Shown: positions 36,955 through 45,144 of the stretch, piece by piece
How the letters are laid out: each line of letters starts with the position of its first letter
Position numbering within the stretch: the stretch's first letter is position 1
NCBI GenBank assembly: GCA_009839745.1
Contig: VXPE01000111.1
Location: 1-64,000, forward strand
From: Candidatus Poribacteria bacterium
GTDB lineage: Bacteria; Poribacteria; WGA-4E; WGA-3G
Length of the DNA: 64,000 nucleotides
Reading direction: 5' to 3'
Notes under the pieces: model-generated
Databases searched by the model: none
The model's input: only the letters and a program-made list of their open reading frames with translations
Told to the model about the DNA's origin: nothing
Position numbers and translations under genes: made by a program

Positions 36955-37686
36955 ATGGCACCATTCCCTAAACTTGATCCTCTATCTCGATTCTTTATGA
37001 AGTTTTACCGGGGGCGGCGTTATAAGGCATCACCGCATACACCGCTGCGCGTGCCATTGAATGAATGTAGGGTCTCTCTCATTACCACCGCCGGTTTTTT
37101 GCTTGAGGGGCAAAAAACTTTTGGGAACGGAGATTGTTCCTACCGCGAGATTCCAAATTCCGTTCAGACACAAGCACTCATAAACGGACATAAAAGTGCG
37201 GCTTACGATGAACGAGGGCTCGAAACGGATCCGAACCTCGCGTTGCCCCTTGATCGGTTCAGAGAGTTAGAGACTGAAGGCAAAATCGGATCCCTGAACC
37301 CTCGGCACTTCAGTTTTATGGGATCCATTACAAAACCGCATACCCTTATTACGCAAACTGCCCCTGAGGTCGCACAGAAGCTTAAAACCGATGGTGTGGA
37401 CGTTGTGTTCTTAACCCCTGTCTGACCGATGTGCAATCAATCCGTCGGATTGATACAACGTTCCGTTGAAGCGGTGGGAATTTCTACGGTTTCAATTACC
37501 CTTATTGAGGATATAACGAAGAAGATAAAACCACCGCGCGCCCTACTTGTTCCGTATGGTTTTGGACATCCGCTTGGTGAACCGAACAACCCGGAATTAC
37601 AGCACGCGATTATCGCTGAAGCACTCGCGCTCTTAGCGGACGAGACACCACCGCCTATCCTTAAAAGCAGTAGGCAACGCCAATAG
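36955..37686 (+). CDS. GrdB-like (glycine/sarcosine/betaine/proline reductase B) protein, probable selenoprotein
   Basis: 243 codons read as one frame through an in-frame TGA at 37423-37425, codon 157. The frame reads VFLTPV, TGA, PMCNQSVGLIQRS, so the TGA sits where Cys or selenocysteine of a UxxC redox motif would be; the last Cys is TGC. Upstream, TTAGFLLEGQKTFGNGDCSYREIP and PLDRFRELETEGKIG match the B subunit family (GRDB). The product would be translated past UGA only with SelA/B/C/D machinery elsewhere. The hairpin after the TGA fits a bacterial SECIS. Start at 36955 is chosen for GAGG 6 bases upstream. If Sec is absent, this is a nonsense-disrupted pseudogene. Confidence 0.75.
37423..37454 (+). 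promoter_or_regulatory. Candidate bacterial SECIS element after the TGA
   Basis: After the TGA there are 10 bases, then ATCAATCC (37436-37443), loop GTC (37444-37446) and GGATTGAT (37447-37454), a perfect 8-base-pair stem whose loop begins with GU. The distance of TGA to the apical loop is 18 bases, as in E. coli fdhF-type elements. This is the geometry expected of a SelB-binding hairpin. Confidence 0.65.
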
Positions 37687-37691
37687 TTGTC

Positions 37692-37715
37692 GTAGGGGTT
37701 GGGTTCCCCAACCCT
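37692..37715. repeat. Palindrome after the GrdB-like gene
   Basis: GTAGGGGTTGGG-TTC-CCCAACCCTT, a perfect 8-base stem (GGGTTGGG with CCCAACCC), immediately after the stop at 37686. It belongs to the GTAGG-stem dispersed repeat class and no long T-run follows. Confidence 0.65.
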
Positions 37716-37730
37716 TATAACCCAAACCCG

Positions 37731-37840
37731 TAGCCTGCAACAACGGCGCAGGCGGATTTGAGGAACGCACGCCAAAGTTCAAACGCACGTGTTTTTGCTT
37801 GGGTGTTTCTGCGTATTCCTCCGCAAGGAAAAATTAAAAA
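37731..37840. repeat. Rearranged leader repeat before the oxidoreductase gene
   Basis: Modules of the dispersed leader appear in both orientations: GTAGCCTGCAACAACGGCGCAGGCGGATTT, then CACGTGTTTTTGCTTGGGTGTTTCTGCGTATT, and finally CCGCAAGGAAAAATTAAAAA directly before ATG 37841. The last module provides the ribosome-binding site. Confidence 0.7.
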
Positions 37841-38902
37841 ATGGACAGAATTAAAGTTGGCATTATCGGATGTGGTGGCATTTTTCGCAATCTTCACTCG
37901 CCCTATTACCAAGAACCGACGCGACGCGCAGACATCGTCGCAATCGCAGACATCAACGAGACCTCGGCAAACGAGCAAGCTGCCCTGTTTGGTGCAGATG
38001 CCTACACAGACTACCGCGCACTCCTCGATAGACAGGATATAGATGCCGTTGATGTGTGTGTCCATCCGCGTCCGCACCTCGAAATCACCCGTGCTGCCGC
38101 CGCTGCTGGCAAGCATATCTTGATGGAGAAACCGATGTGTTGCAACGTCGCCGAGGGTGAAGCAATGATTGCTGCCGCTGAAGAGTCGGGTGTTCTCCTG
38201 ATGGTCGCCTATATGATGCGGTTCAATCCGGGGTACATGAAGCTGAAATCGTTATTGGATGATGGCACACTCGGCACACTACAAATGACGTATTCCAATC
38301 AGGTCGGTTGGTTTTCACCCGAACGGCATCCGTGGCTTTTTGTGAAAGCAGAGTCGGGCGGTATGTTGGTGGAGCAAGCAATTCACGAACTCGATATCTG
38401 GCTGTGGCTCTACGGTCCCGCCTCCACTGTCTACGGGTTCACGAGTCATGTCCCACTCGGTGGGACCTATCCACCCGCCGAACAAGCCGTAGAGAACAAC
38501 GCCGTGCTAACCGTGCATTTCAAGAACGGTGGTGTCGGTATGATGATGAAGAGTTGGGCGGCTGAAATCAGGAACAGTGGGAACGGTCTCGTCACAAGCA
38601 AAGGTTCTGCGACGTTGATTCAGAATGGACTCCGTTGGAAAACACACGACATGGCGGAGTCGGAAGAATTTACTGCGCCTGTGCCAGATGATAATACCTA
38701 CCGCAACATGCCAGCGGAACGACGGCAGCAGCGGTATTGGGGTGTCGCCGCAAAAGGAACGAGCATCGACCATTGGCTCCAGTGCATTGTGGGTGAAGCA
38801 GAACCGACAACCCACGGACGCATCGGCAGAGACGGCATCGAGTTGGCGGAGGCGACGTATCGTTCCTCCCAAATCGGCGCACCGATTTCGCTACCATTGT
38901 AG
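37841..38902 (+). CDS. Gfo/Idh/MocA-family oxidoreductase
   Basis: 353 residues. IKVGIIGCGGIFRNLH is the cofactor loop, HILMEKPMCCNVAEGE the EKP motif and MMRFNPGYMKLKSLL the region before the catalytic His. HELDIWLWLYG follows. The AAGGA of the CCGCAAGG leader is the ribosome-binding site. Third family member of the window. A GAGCGAGC hairpin with T-run follows. Confidence 0.9.
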   Translation: MDRIKVGIIGCGGIFRNLHSPYYQEPTRRADIVAIADINETSANEQAALFGADAYTDYRALLDRQDIDAVDVCVHPRPHLEITRAAAAAGKHILMEKPMCCNVAEGEAMIAAAEESGVLLMVAYMMRFNPGYMKLKSLLDDGTLGTLQMTYSNQVGWFSPERHPWLFVKAESGGMLVEQAIHELDIWLWLYGPASTVYGFTSHVPLGGTYPPAEQAVENNAVLTVHFKNGGVGMMMKSWAAEIRNSGNGLVTSKGSATLIQNGLRWKTHDMAESEEFTAPVPDDNTYRNMPAERRQQRYWGVAAKGTSIDHWLQCIVGEAEPTTHGRIGRDGIELAEATYRSSQIGAPISLPL

Positions 38903-39024
38903 CAACGGAACATTGTTTGTGCTCCTTAGAGGGAATTTGTATAATCTACCCACAACATTAAAATGATGGATGAAAAAATATTTAGGGGTATCTGGGGACT
39001 CTGCTATCAGCGTATCTTCTTGTA

Positions 39025-39052
39025 GGAGCGAGCTGTGCTCGCGACCTTTTTT
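39025..39052 (+). terminator. Intrinsic terminator-like hairpin
   Basis: GCGAGC-TGT-GCTCGC (39028-39042) preceded by GTAG and followed by GACCTTTTTT. It lies after the oxidoreductase gene (stop 38902) and also has the TGT loop of the dispersed palindrome family, so a repeat may have been recruited as a terminator. Confidence 0.6.
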
Positions 39053-39094
39053 CTCGACAATGCTTGTCTTCTCAAGTCTTTCTTGGGATTTTGA

Positions 39095-41794
39095 TCACAT
39101 TGAAATTCCCAACAAGCCCCGGGTCAACTGAAAATCCGTGTTCCCTTTGCCGTGCAACTTCGGGGTATACTGCCGCGAAGCCACTTCCACAATTAAGGCT
39201 AACAACTCATCAACATCAGCAGTCCCCAAATCCAGATCGGCACCGTAGGTGGTTTGCGTTGTCGCATCTGTAGAGACCTGAATGAGTGGGACCATCACGT
39301 GCGATTGTAAGGGGGCCCCAACAATGTGCGCAAGTGCCAGATCCACACCCGTCGCACCCAATCCTGTCAACGTCTCCGTCTGTTGATCGGTGGGAGTCTC
39401 CATGATGTGGAAACCCGCCTTTTCAACCCGCTGTCCATACGCCAAAGTGGTAGGCACACTGTGGGCGGGGTTTGTAACCCCGAACATGCGTAAAAAAGTC
39501 GCGTTTGCAGGCACGATGACCGTTCCGCCTGAAGCGGCGACGCTGTGCGTTAATTGCGTCAGAGACTCCGAGACTTCTTCAGTTGCGGTTCCGGTTGATG
39601 TCACGGCGATGCAGAGATGTTCTAATCCCGCATCGACAACAGGAACAGCCGGTTTATCCACAAGTTCCTCCGAGAACCAATCTTGCACCTTATCAATGAC
39701 AGCATCAATCCCGCCATCCAATTGCACACTCGCCCAGCCGTAGCGTTCCGGGGATATTCCCAACTGCTGAATCTCATGTCGGACGTGGTCGTTGTGCGTC
39801 TTTTCACAACCGTGTTCGAGGAGTAAGCCGAGAGCAACCGTCGGGTGGGTGAGATGTCCAATCATCGTGCGGGTGTAAATCTCCTCAGAACGTCCACTGG
39901 AGACACCGCAGCCTTCCGTATGCGGCAGCGCGACAAAACGCGATATACCTTGCGCCTTGCCAATTTCCCGTTCATTGCAACGGTGCGCAATCATCTGCGC
40001 AATCTGACCCGAACAGAGACTGGTAGGCAAAATCAGTCCCACTTGATCCGTGCGACATCCGTCTTCTGTTTGTAGGGCACGGAATTGTAATTCCTGGGGG
40101 AGCCGAGATTCGGAGAGTGCTGCTCCTGGCGCGGTATCAATTGGAATCGGATCGCCAGATTTCAACTCAGAATCCGTCAACAGTGGATTTAAATCCACGG
40201 GACCCGTCTGCTTCCAGTCACGCCACAGTGAAACTTGGGAGTGTCCGGCTTTTTCACCGACGGAACGTTCACCCGACGCGACATCCACCGTCACGTCGAG
40301 CATAGACTCACCAAGTTCTTCCATCGATGTGCCGTCAAGATACGCACCGGCATTCACGTCCATGTCCTTTTCAAGCATTTCATAGCGTCCGGTCGTCGTA
40401 ACGATCTTAATTGTTGGCACGAACGGGAAATTCGTAATCGAACCGTTTCCAGTGACAAAGAAAATCATGTTGGACCCGGATGCCACCTGTCCTGCGATGC
40501 TCTCCAGATCGTTGCCGGGGCTGTCCATGAAGTAGTAACCCGGATCCTCCATCAGTTGACTGTAATCGATGACGTAATCGAGACAGACATCGGGGTGCCG
40601 CTTCATTGCCGCGCCGATTGATTTAATGGCGATATTATAGAGCCCACGGAAGTTATTGCCCCCAGATGGATTCGCCTCTGTGGAGTGTCCATGCCACGCG
40701 GCGCGCCTCTTGAAACGTTCGATTGTATTGAGGAATTTACGCGCTGTCGGTAGATCGCGAGCATTCTGAAGCACGTAAGCCTCGGAACCGATCAGTTCAT
40801 CGGTCTCTGCGAGGTTAGCGCACCCGCCATAACGGATGACCTCTTTCGCAACGTAAGCGGCGAGCGGATTGCCCGATACACCAGAGAACGCGTCAGAACC
40901 GCCACACTGCAAGGCGATTTTGAGATGTTCCAAGGACTGTTCGGTCCGCGGAACGCTGTTCACGTCATCTAACCAGCTATCAATAATCTCAGCACCACCG
41001 GCTAAATCGGTGTCGAAACTACCTTGGAGGCGATGGAAATTGTGAACGACATCATCCAAAGCGTACCCCTCGTCTCGCATATACGTTTTAAGCATTTCGT
41101 TGGTAACTGCTTCGGTGCCGTAGTCAACAAGTAGTATCGCGCCGATGTTCGGATGGACGGTGAAACCTGCGAGCGTTCGGAGCAGCATATCAATATTATT
41201 GGGAGTTTTGCTTTCGCCGCCTTCCGTGTGGGTTACGGCAACAATGCCGTCTATGTTCGGATAGGTTTCAGCGCGCGTCGAACACATACCAGCAAGTCGT
41301 CTCGCAAAGCCAGAGGTGCGCGCCGTTGTCCCCATAACGACGATATAGTTTCGCGTGCCAACGCCACGATTACCGGGACGCTGGTAACCGAGAAAGGGAC
41401 GTTCGTTTGCATGACGCGGCACTTGTTGTCCTGAACAGAATTCTGCTTCGTCTAATTGATAGGGCGCCATTTTATCGCTAAAGTTAGGTGTCTCTGGCAA
41501 TTCAAAGGGTAGATTTCTAATTGATAGCGAATCAATCATCTTCTGATTGCACACGTAATCCCCTGGAGAGATAGAACGTGTTGCAAAACCGAAAGGGAGA
41601 CCCCACGACAAAAGTGGTTCAGTTTCCCGAATTGGTTGGACGGCGAACCGATGGCCTTCCAAGAGGGTGTGCGATAGTTGAAACTGTTCTCCGTTGTGAT
41701 GAATGCGTGTGCCGCTCTCTAAGGTTTGTGTTGCGATAGCGACGTTATCGTTCGGCAAAGGCAGCCGTGCGACAGCGGTAAAATCGTAATCCAT
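39095..41794 (-). CDS. UxaA-family altronate/galactarate dehydratase, two-part
   Basis: 899 residues, much longer than the usual ~500. The N-terminal SAF domain (NVAIATQTLESGTRI) is followed by the UxaA catalytic region: GYQRPGNRGVGTRNYIVV, ALQCGGSDAFSGVSGNPLAAY, and NGSITNFPFVPTIKIVTTTGRYEML. A second half, from about residue 560, resembles another UxaA core (RFVALPHTEGCGVSSGRSEE, LLLEHGCEKTHNDHVRHEI). Dehydration of altronate or galactarate to a 2-keto-3-deoxy acid is the family activity. A repeat palindrome is embedded in frame near residue 770 (FGVTNPAHS). Confidence 0.85.
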   Translation of the reverse strand: MDYDFTAVARLPLPNDNVAIATQTLESGTRIHHNGEQFQLSHTLLEGHRFAVQPIRETEPLLSWGLPFGFATRSISPGDYVCNQKMIDSLSIRNLPFELPETPNFSDKMAPYQLDEAEFCSGQQVPRHANERPFLGYQRPGNRGVGTRNYIVVMGTTARTSGFARRLAGMCSTRAETYPNIDGIVAVTHTEGGESKTPNNIDMLLRTLAGFTVHPNIGAILLVDYGTEAVTNEMLKTYMRDEGYALDDVVHNFHRLQGSFDTDLAGGAEIIDSWLDDVNSVPRTEQSLEHLKIALQCGGSDAFSGVSGNPLAAYVAKEVIRYGGCANLAETDELIGSEAYVLQNARDLPTARKFLNTIERFKRRAAWHGHSTEANPSGGNNFRGLYNIAIKSIGAAMKRHPDVCLDYVIDYSQLMEDPGYYFMDSPGNDLESIAGQVASGSNMIFFVTGNGSITNFPFVPTIKIVTTTGRYEMLEKDMDVNAGAYLDGTSMEELGESMLDVTVDVASGERSVGEKAGHSQVSLWRDWKQTGPVDLNPLLTDSELKSGDPIPIDTAPGAALSESRLPQELQFRALQTEDGCRTDQVGLILPTSLCSGQIAQMIAHRCNEREIGKAQGISRFVALPHTEGCGVSSGRSEEIYTRTMIGHLTHPTVALGLLLEHGCEKTHNDHVRHEIQQLGISPERYGWASVQLDGGIDAVIDKVQDWFSEELVDKPAVPVVDAGLEHLCIAVTSTGTATEEVSESLTQLTHSVAASGGTVIVPANATFLRMFGVTNPAHSVPTTLAYGQRVEKAGFHIMETPTDQQTETLTGLGATGVDLALAHIVGAPLQSHVMVPLIQVSTDATTQTTYGADLDLGTADVDELLALIVEVASRQYTPKLHGKGNTDFQLTRGLLGISM
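39466..39482. repeat. Palindrome inserted in frame in the dehydratase gene
   Basis: CGGGGTT-TGT-AACCCCG, perfect 7-base arms, flanked by GTGGG. It matches the one in the sugar transferase gene at 13768-13782 and in both genes it encodes GVTNP on the minus strand. Confidence 0.75.
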
Positions 41795-41867
41795 TTTTAG
41801 CGAGTGCTCCTGGGTGGTGTTTTCTTCGTTAACACCGGTCTGAAATTAGTAAAAAAACTGCTTTAGG

Positions 41868-42437
41868 TTACGAGCGGTAGATGCTTACTTCGATTGCGTC
41901 CTGTTTCACCCACGGGAGGTCGATGTCAAACCAGTGTGTTTCGGATTCATAACGCTCTCGGACGTGTTCCAGATAATCCGCCATTGTCTCGGCACCGATA
42001 CCGACGTTGTCAGCCACGACGGTCGCTGGATTTGTCAACTGCGGTTCAATTGCCTGAAAACAGGGGAAGTAATTGTCGAAATTATTATCGAGAAGCAGAA
42101 AGTCAACCGGGTCTTGAATGCTTTTAAGGACTTCCTGTGCATCACCGATACGTGAATCGACGAGGTCAGCCATTCCGGCGCGCTCAAAATTCGCTCGCGC
42201 TTGCGCAGCACGGTTAGCATCTATTTCAATCGTTATCAAGCGTCCGGTCCCAACGGCTTTCAACACGCGCAGTATCCAGAGGCCGGAGTAACCGATAGCC
42301 GTTCCACATTCGACAATGAGGGACGGTTTCGCCTTTTCAACGCACGCGGCGAGAAATTTCGCTTTTTCTTCCCCCAACATCGGGATTCTCTCTTCTTTAC
42401 ACTGTGCCTCAACTTCTTGTAAGACTTGATCAAACAT
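41868..42437 (-). CDS. O-methyltransferase (SAM-dependent)
   Basis: 189 residues from ATG 42437, preceded by GGAGG; the longer frame starts in a mobile-element terminus and is rejected. IVECGTAIGYSGLWIL is the SAM-binding loop, ITIEIDANRAAQARANFERAG motif II, and DFLLLDNNFDNY the motif III/metal region of catechol O-methyltransferase-like enzymes. No signal peptide. Substrate unknown. Confidence 0.85.
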   Translation of the reverse strand: MFDQVLQEVEAQCKEERIPMLGEEKAKFLAACVEKAKPSLIVECGTAIGYSGLWILRVLKAVGTGRLITIEIDANRAAQARANFERAGMADLVDSRIGDAQEVLKSIQDPVDFLLLDNNFDNYFPCFQAIEPQLTNPATVVADNVGIGAETMADYLEHVRERYESETHWFDIDLPWVKQDAIEVSIYRS

Positions 42438-42475
42438 GTAAACCTCCATCTGAAAGCAGCTGTTCCGTTCTGAAT

Positions 42476-42574
42476 AGGACTTACGCATTTTCTCTTAAAG
42501 TCCCCCTGATAAGGGGGATTTAGGGGGTTAAATCACGGAAATACACTGTTTTTTGCCCAATTTACGTAAGTCCT
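42476..42574. mobile_element. MITE-like element, copy 1
   Basis: 99 bases with inverted ends AGGACTTACGCA and TACGTAAGTCCT. The interior carries AGTCCCCCTGATAAGGGGGATTTAGGGGGTTA, shared with the copy at 50043-50163. The termini and lack of a gene fit a non-autonomous element mobilised by an IS630-type transposase. No intact target-site duplication is obvious. Confidence 0.8.
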
Positions 42575-42786
42575 GCTGAATTTGACATCTGCTGTAGAAA
42601 TATGCTAAATTTTTGTAGGCGTGTGTAGTGCTTTATCAAAATAATCATACACGAAAACCCGTTTTCAGGTCAAGACACGCACCATAATATATCTGATTTC
42701 CGGTCTCCATTTTCATGCACCAAAAAATTTGCAACCAAATCTGAAGTTCGGTGTATATTATGGATAAGCACCTCCGGAGGCACCTG

Positions 42787-43386
42787 ATGCTTGACTTAGA
42801 TGATGAATTAATAGAACGCTACCAGAAAGGCGATGAAGGCGCATTTACGCTTCTCGTGCGCCGACATCAGCAGCCACTCATTAATTTCATTGCTCGGTTC
42901 ATCAATGATAGGGATAACGCTGAGGATTTAGCGCAGGAGACGTTTATTCGTATGTTTAAAGCGGCGCATCGTTATAAACCCGGGCGGGCACAGTTTAAAA
43001 CATGGATGTATCACATCGCTAAGAACCTTTGCAAAAATGAAATCCGAAATCGAGAACGGCGGGACAAATATAGAGTTGATAACGTTGTGAATAGCGGAAG
43101 CGAGGGGCATAACGACACAGAAGAAATTGATTTGATTGCAAATGCACCCGCGAATCCTGCTTTCCAGCCGGAAGTGGAACTTGAACGTAAAGAATTACGC
43201 AACGCACTCCAAAAAGCGATCGCAGAATTACCAGAACAATACAGACTCCCTCTCGTCTTACGGGACCTGCAGGGACTGAGTTACGACGAAATCAGTGAGG
43301 TATTGGAACTCCGGAGCGGGACAACGAAATCTCGCATCAATCGTGCCCGGCTTATGCTTAAAGACAAGTTAAAACCGTTTATCTAA
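42787..43386 (+). CDS. ECF RNA polymerase sigma factor
   Basis: 199 residues from ATG 42787, with CCGGAGG in front; the upstream ATG at 42751 lacks a site. Region 2 reads LVRRHQQPLINFIARFINDRDNAEDLAQETFIRMF and TWMYHIAKNLCKNE; region 4 reads LPEQYRLPLVLRDLQGLSYDEISEVLELRSGTTKSRINRAR. It starts a probable sigma/anti-sigma/protease operon. A 19-base-spaced TTGCAA and TATATT pair precedes it. Confidence 0.93.
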   Translation: MLDLDDELIERYQKGDEGAFTLLVRRHQQPLINFIARFINDRDNAEDLAQETFIRMFKAAHRYKPGRAQFKTWMYHIAKNLCKNEIRNRERRDKYRVDNVVNSGSEGHNDTEEIDLIANAPANPAFQPEVELERKELRNALQKAIAELPEQYRLPLVLRDLQGLSYDEISEVLELRSGTTKSRINRARLMLKDKLKPFI

Positions 43387-43407
43387 TGTTCATAGGAGTC
43401 GTTTATT

Positions 43408-43986
43408 ATGAACTGCCAACAGGCTGAGGAACGTTTCTCTGCCCATTTTGAGGACACACTTGATTATCAGACGTTGCGAGGTTTTGAAGAACATCTCGCA
43501 ACGTGTGAGGCGTGTCAGCAGGAGTATGCCAGATTTCAGGAATCTGTTAAAACCGTCCAGCAATTGCCACAAATTGAACCTTCACCCTACTTTATGCCGA
43601 CGTTGCTGCAACGGGTCGCCGAAGAGCGGGGCGAAATTAACAGGGTTAAAGGAACCCCGACAATAGGTTGGAAGCAACTGGTGGATGTATTTCGCCGTCC
43701 AGTATGGGCGTTCAGTGGCATTCTGGCGTTAATTCTTGCCGTAACTGGCACCTATCTCTACCAAGACGGGTCCCTGTTTGATCGAGACTCCGATTCAACT
43801 GTGGTAACATCTGAGTCTCAAAAAGTGCAAGTTGCGACCTCACCGGTGGTGACACGGCGTGCCGTGGGAAACGGCAGGCAGCGCCTACCGGGTGATGTTA
43901 CTCGACCGTCGGTGCGTCCACTGCAACAACATTACATCTTAAAACAGGTGAGTTATACCAACGCGTCCACACGGGGTGGTTTGTAA
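43408..43986 (+). CDS. Zinc-finger anti-sigma factor (membrane-anchored)
   Basis: 192 residues. The N-terminal zf-HC2 domain is recognised by MNCQQAEERFSAHFEDTL, FEEHLATCEACQQEYARF with the H-x3-C-x2-C pattern. One membrane helix follows (VWAFSGILALILAVTGTYLY) and the remainder is periplasmic and low complexity. It likely holds the sigma factor inactive. Inside the C-terminal coding part, TGCCGT-GGGAA-ACGGCA (43860-43876) and CCTACCGGG resemble the repeat at 17931. Confidence 0.88.
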   Translation: MNCQQAEERFSAHFEDTLDYQTLRGFEEHLATCEACQQEYARFQESVKTVQQLPQIEPSPYFMPTLLQRVAEERGEINRVKGTPTIGWKQLVDVFRRPVWAFSGILALILAVTGTYLYQDGSLFDRDSDSTVVTSESQKVQVATSPVVTRRAVGNGRQRLPGDVTRPSVRPLQQHYILKQVSYTNASTRGGL

Positions 43987-43989
43987 ATC

Positions 43990-45144
43990 ATGTACGCACG
44001 AAAATTAAAACGTCAACTACTGATAATCGAATCGCTGAGTCTTCTCCTCTCTGTCTCCGTTTCCGGTTTCGCCAATGAGAGTGTGTTGCAGCGGCTTGAA
44101 AAGGATTTTCAGAGGATCGTCACGGATGCCCGCCCTACCGTTGTGAAGGTTGTCGCAACACAAGGCGTACCGGTCCCACTTTCGTGGAACACTAAAGAGT
44201 TAGCACTGATGCACCAAAACATCAGTTCTGGTATTGTGATTGACACCGCCGGACACATTGTGACGACCACTTTCGAGATGGGGCCTCCGAGTAAGATTGA
44301 GGTTATCTTTAACAATAAAAGGGTGTCTTCAGCAAAACTCATCGGCACTGATGTATTCACTGATATTGCTGTGCTTCGGGCTACAGGTCCACTGCGAAAA
44401 TCCACGCCATCAACGAATGCGATCAGGTCTCCAGCGGTCCCTGAGGAATGGATCGAATTCACGTTGCCTCGTAAGTGGGGCGATTCTTCAAAAATTGATA
44501 CAGGTTCCTGGGTTGTGACAATCGGGGGCAGTTATGGCCAGAGTCCCATTGTCTCCTTCGGTATTGTGGGAGGTTGGGACACCTTGCCGAATCAATTGTG
44601 TCGCGAATTAATTAAAATCAACGCGGCGGTTACACCCGGCAACAGCGGTGGGGCAGTCCTAAACACGTCAGGGGAGGTTGTTGGAATGATACTCGCAGTC
44701 CTCACGGAACCAACGGCTACGCATTCTCCGTTTGACACGCTTTTCGAGAAGCAGGACGATGTAGACATTACACAATTTCTTGCTCGATCCCCGCTGGCGG
44801 CTCGGAATCAGGAAATCACTTTTGCTATGCCGATAGAGACGGTTCGCGCCGTTGCCAAAGAAATTATAGAACACGGGAAGGTTGCGCGGGGTTGGCTCGG
44901 TGTTGAAGTTGATATTGGCGATTCGGGGGTCCTTGTTACGGGTGTGATTGAAAACAGTCCGGCGCACAAAGGCGGGCTTTTACCTCAGGATCTTATCTTG
45001 GAATTTAACGAAGTCCCTGTCCACTCTTACGACGAGTTGTTAAAATGCGTTGTGAGTAAGCGACCGAATACGGAGGTCCACCTTAAAATCGGTAGGAATG
45101 GCACCGAACACTATTCTACAGTGATATTAGGTGAAACGCCTTAG
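43990..45144 (+). CDS. HtrA/DegQ-like trypsin-fold PDZ protein lacking the catalytic His
   Basis: 384 residues with signal peptide (LLIIESLSLLLSVSVSGFA), a trypsin-like domain and one PDZ domain (about residues 290-384; RGWLGVEVDIGDSGVLVTGV). The Ser219 (TPGNSGGAVL) and Asp125 (VFTDIAVLRA) positions are kept, but where HtrA proteases have NNHV the sequence reads VTTTFEM, with Phe95 at the His position. The protein is probably an inactive protease that binds misfolded proteins or the anti-sigma factor. Start 3 bases after the anti-sigma stop implies coupling. It ends overlapping the convergent PLD gene by 4 bases. Confidence 0.85.
   Translation: MYARKLKRQLLIIESLSLLLSVSVSGFANESVLQRLEKDFQRIVTDARPTVVKVVATQGVPVPLSWNTKELALMHQNISSGIVIDTAGHIVTTTFEMGPPSKIEVIFNNKRVSSAKLIGTDVFTDIAVLRATGPLRKSTPSTNAIRSPAVPEEWIEFTLPRKWGDSSKIDTGSWVVTIGGSYGQSPIVSFGIVGGWDTLPNQLCRELIKINAAVTPGNSGGAVLNTSGEVVGMILAVLTEPTATHSPFDTLFEKQDDVDITQFLARSPLAARNQEITFAMPIETVRAVAKEIIEHGKVARGWLGVEVDIGDSGVLVTGVIENSPAHKGGLLPQDLILEFNEVPVHSYDELLKCVVSKRPNTEVHLKIGRNGTEHYSTVILGETP

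Noticed and set aside
42437-42488. The N-terminal extension MRKSYSERN of the O-methyltransferase
   Set aside because: It arises from the MITE terminus (ATGCGTAAGTCC); the internal ATG has a good Shine-Dalgarno. The same MRKSY start occurs at 50000 for the same reason.
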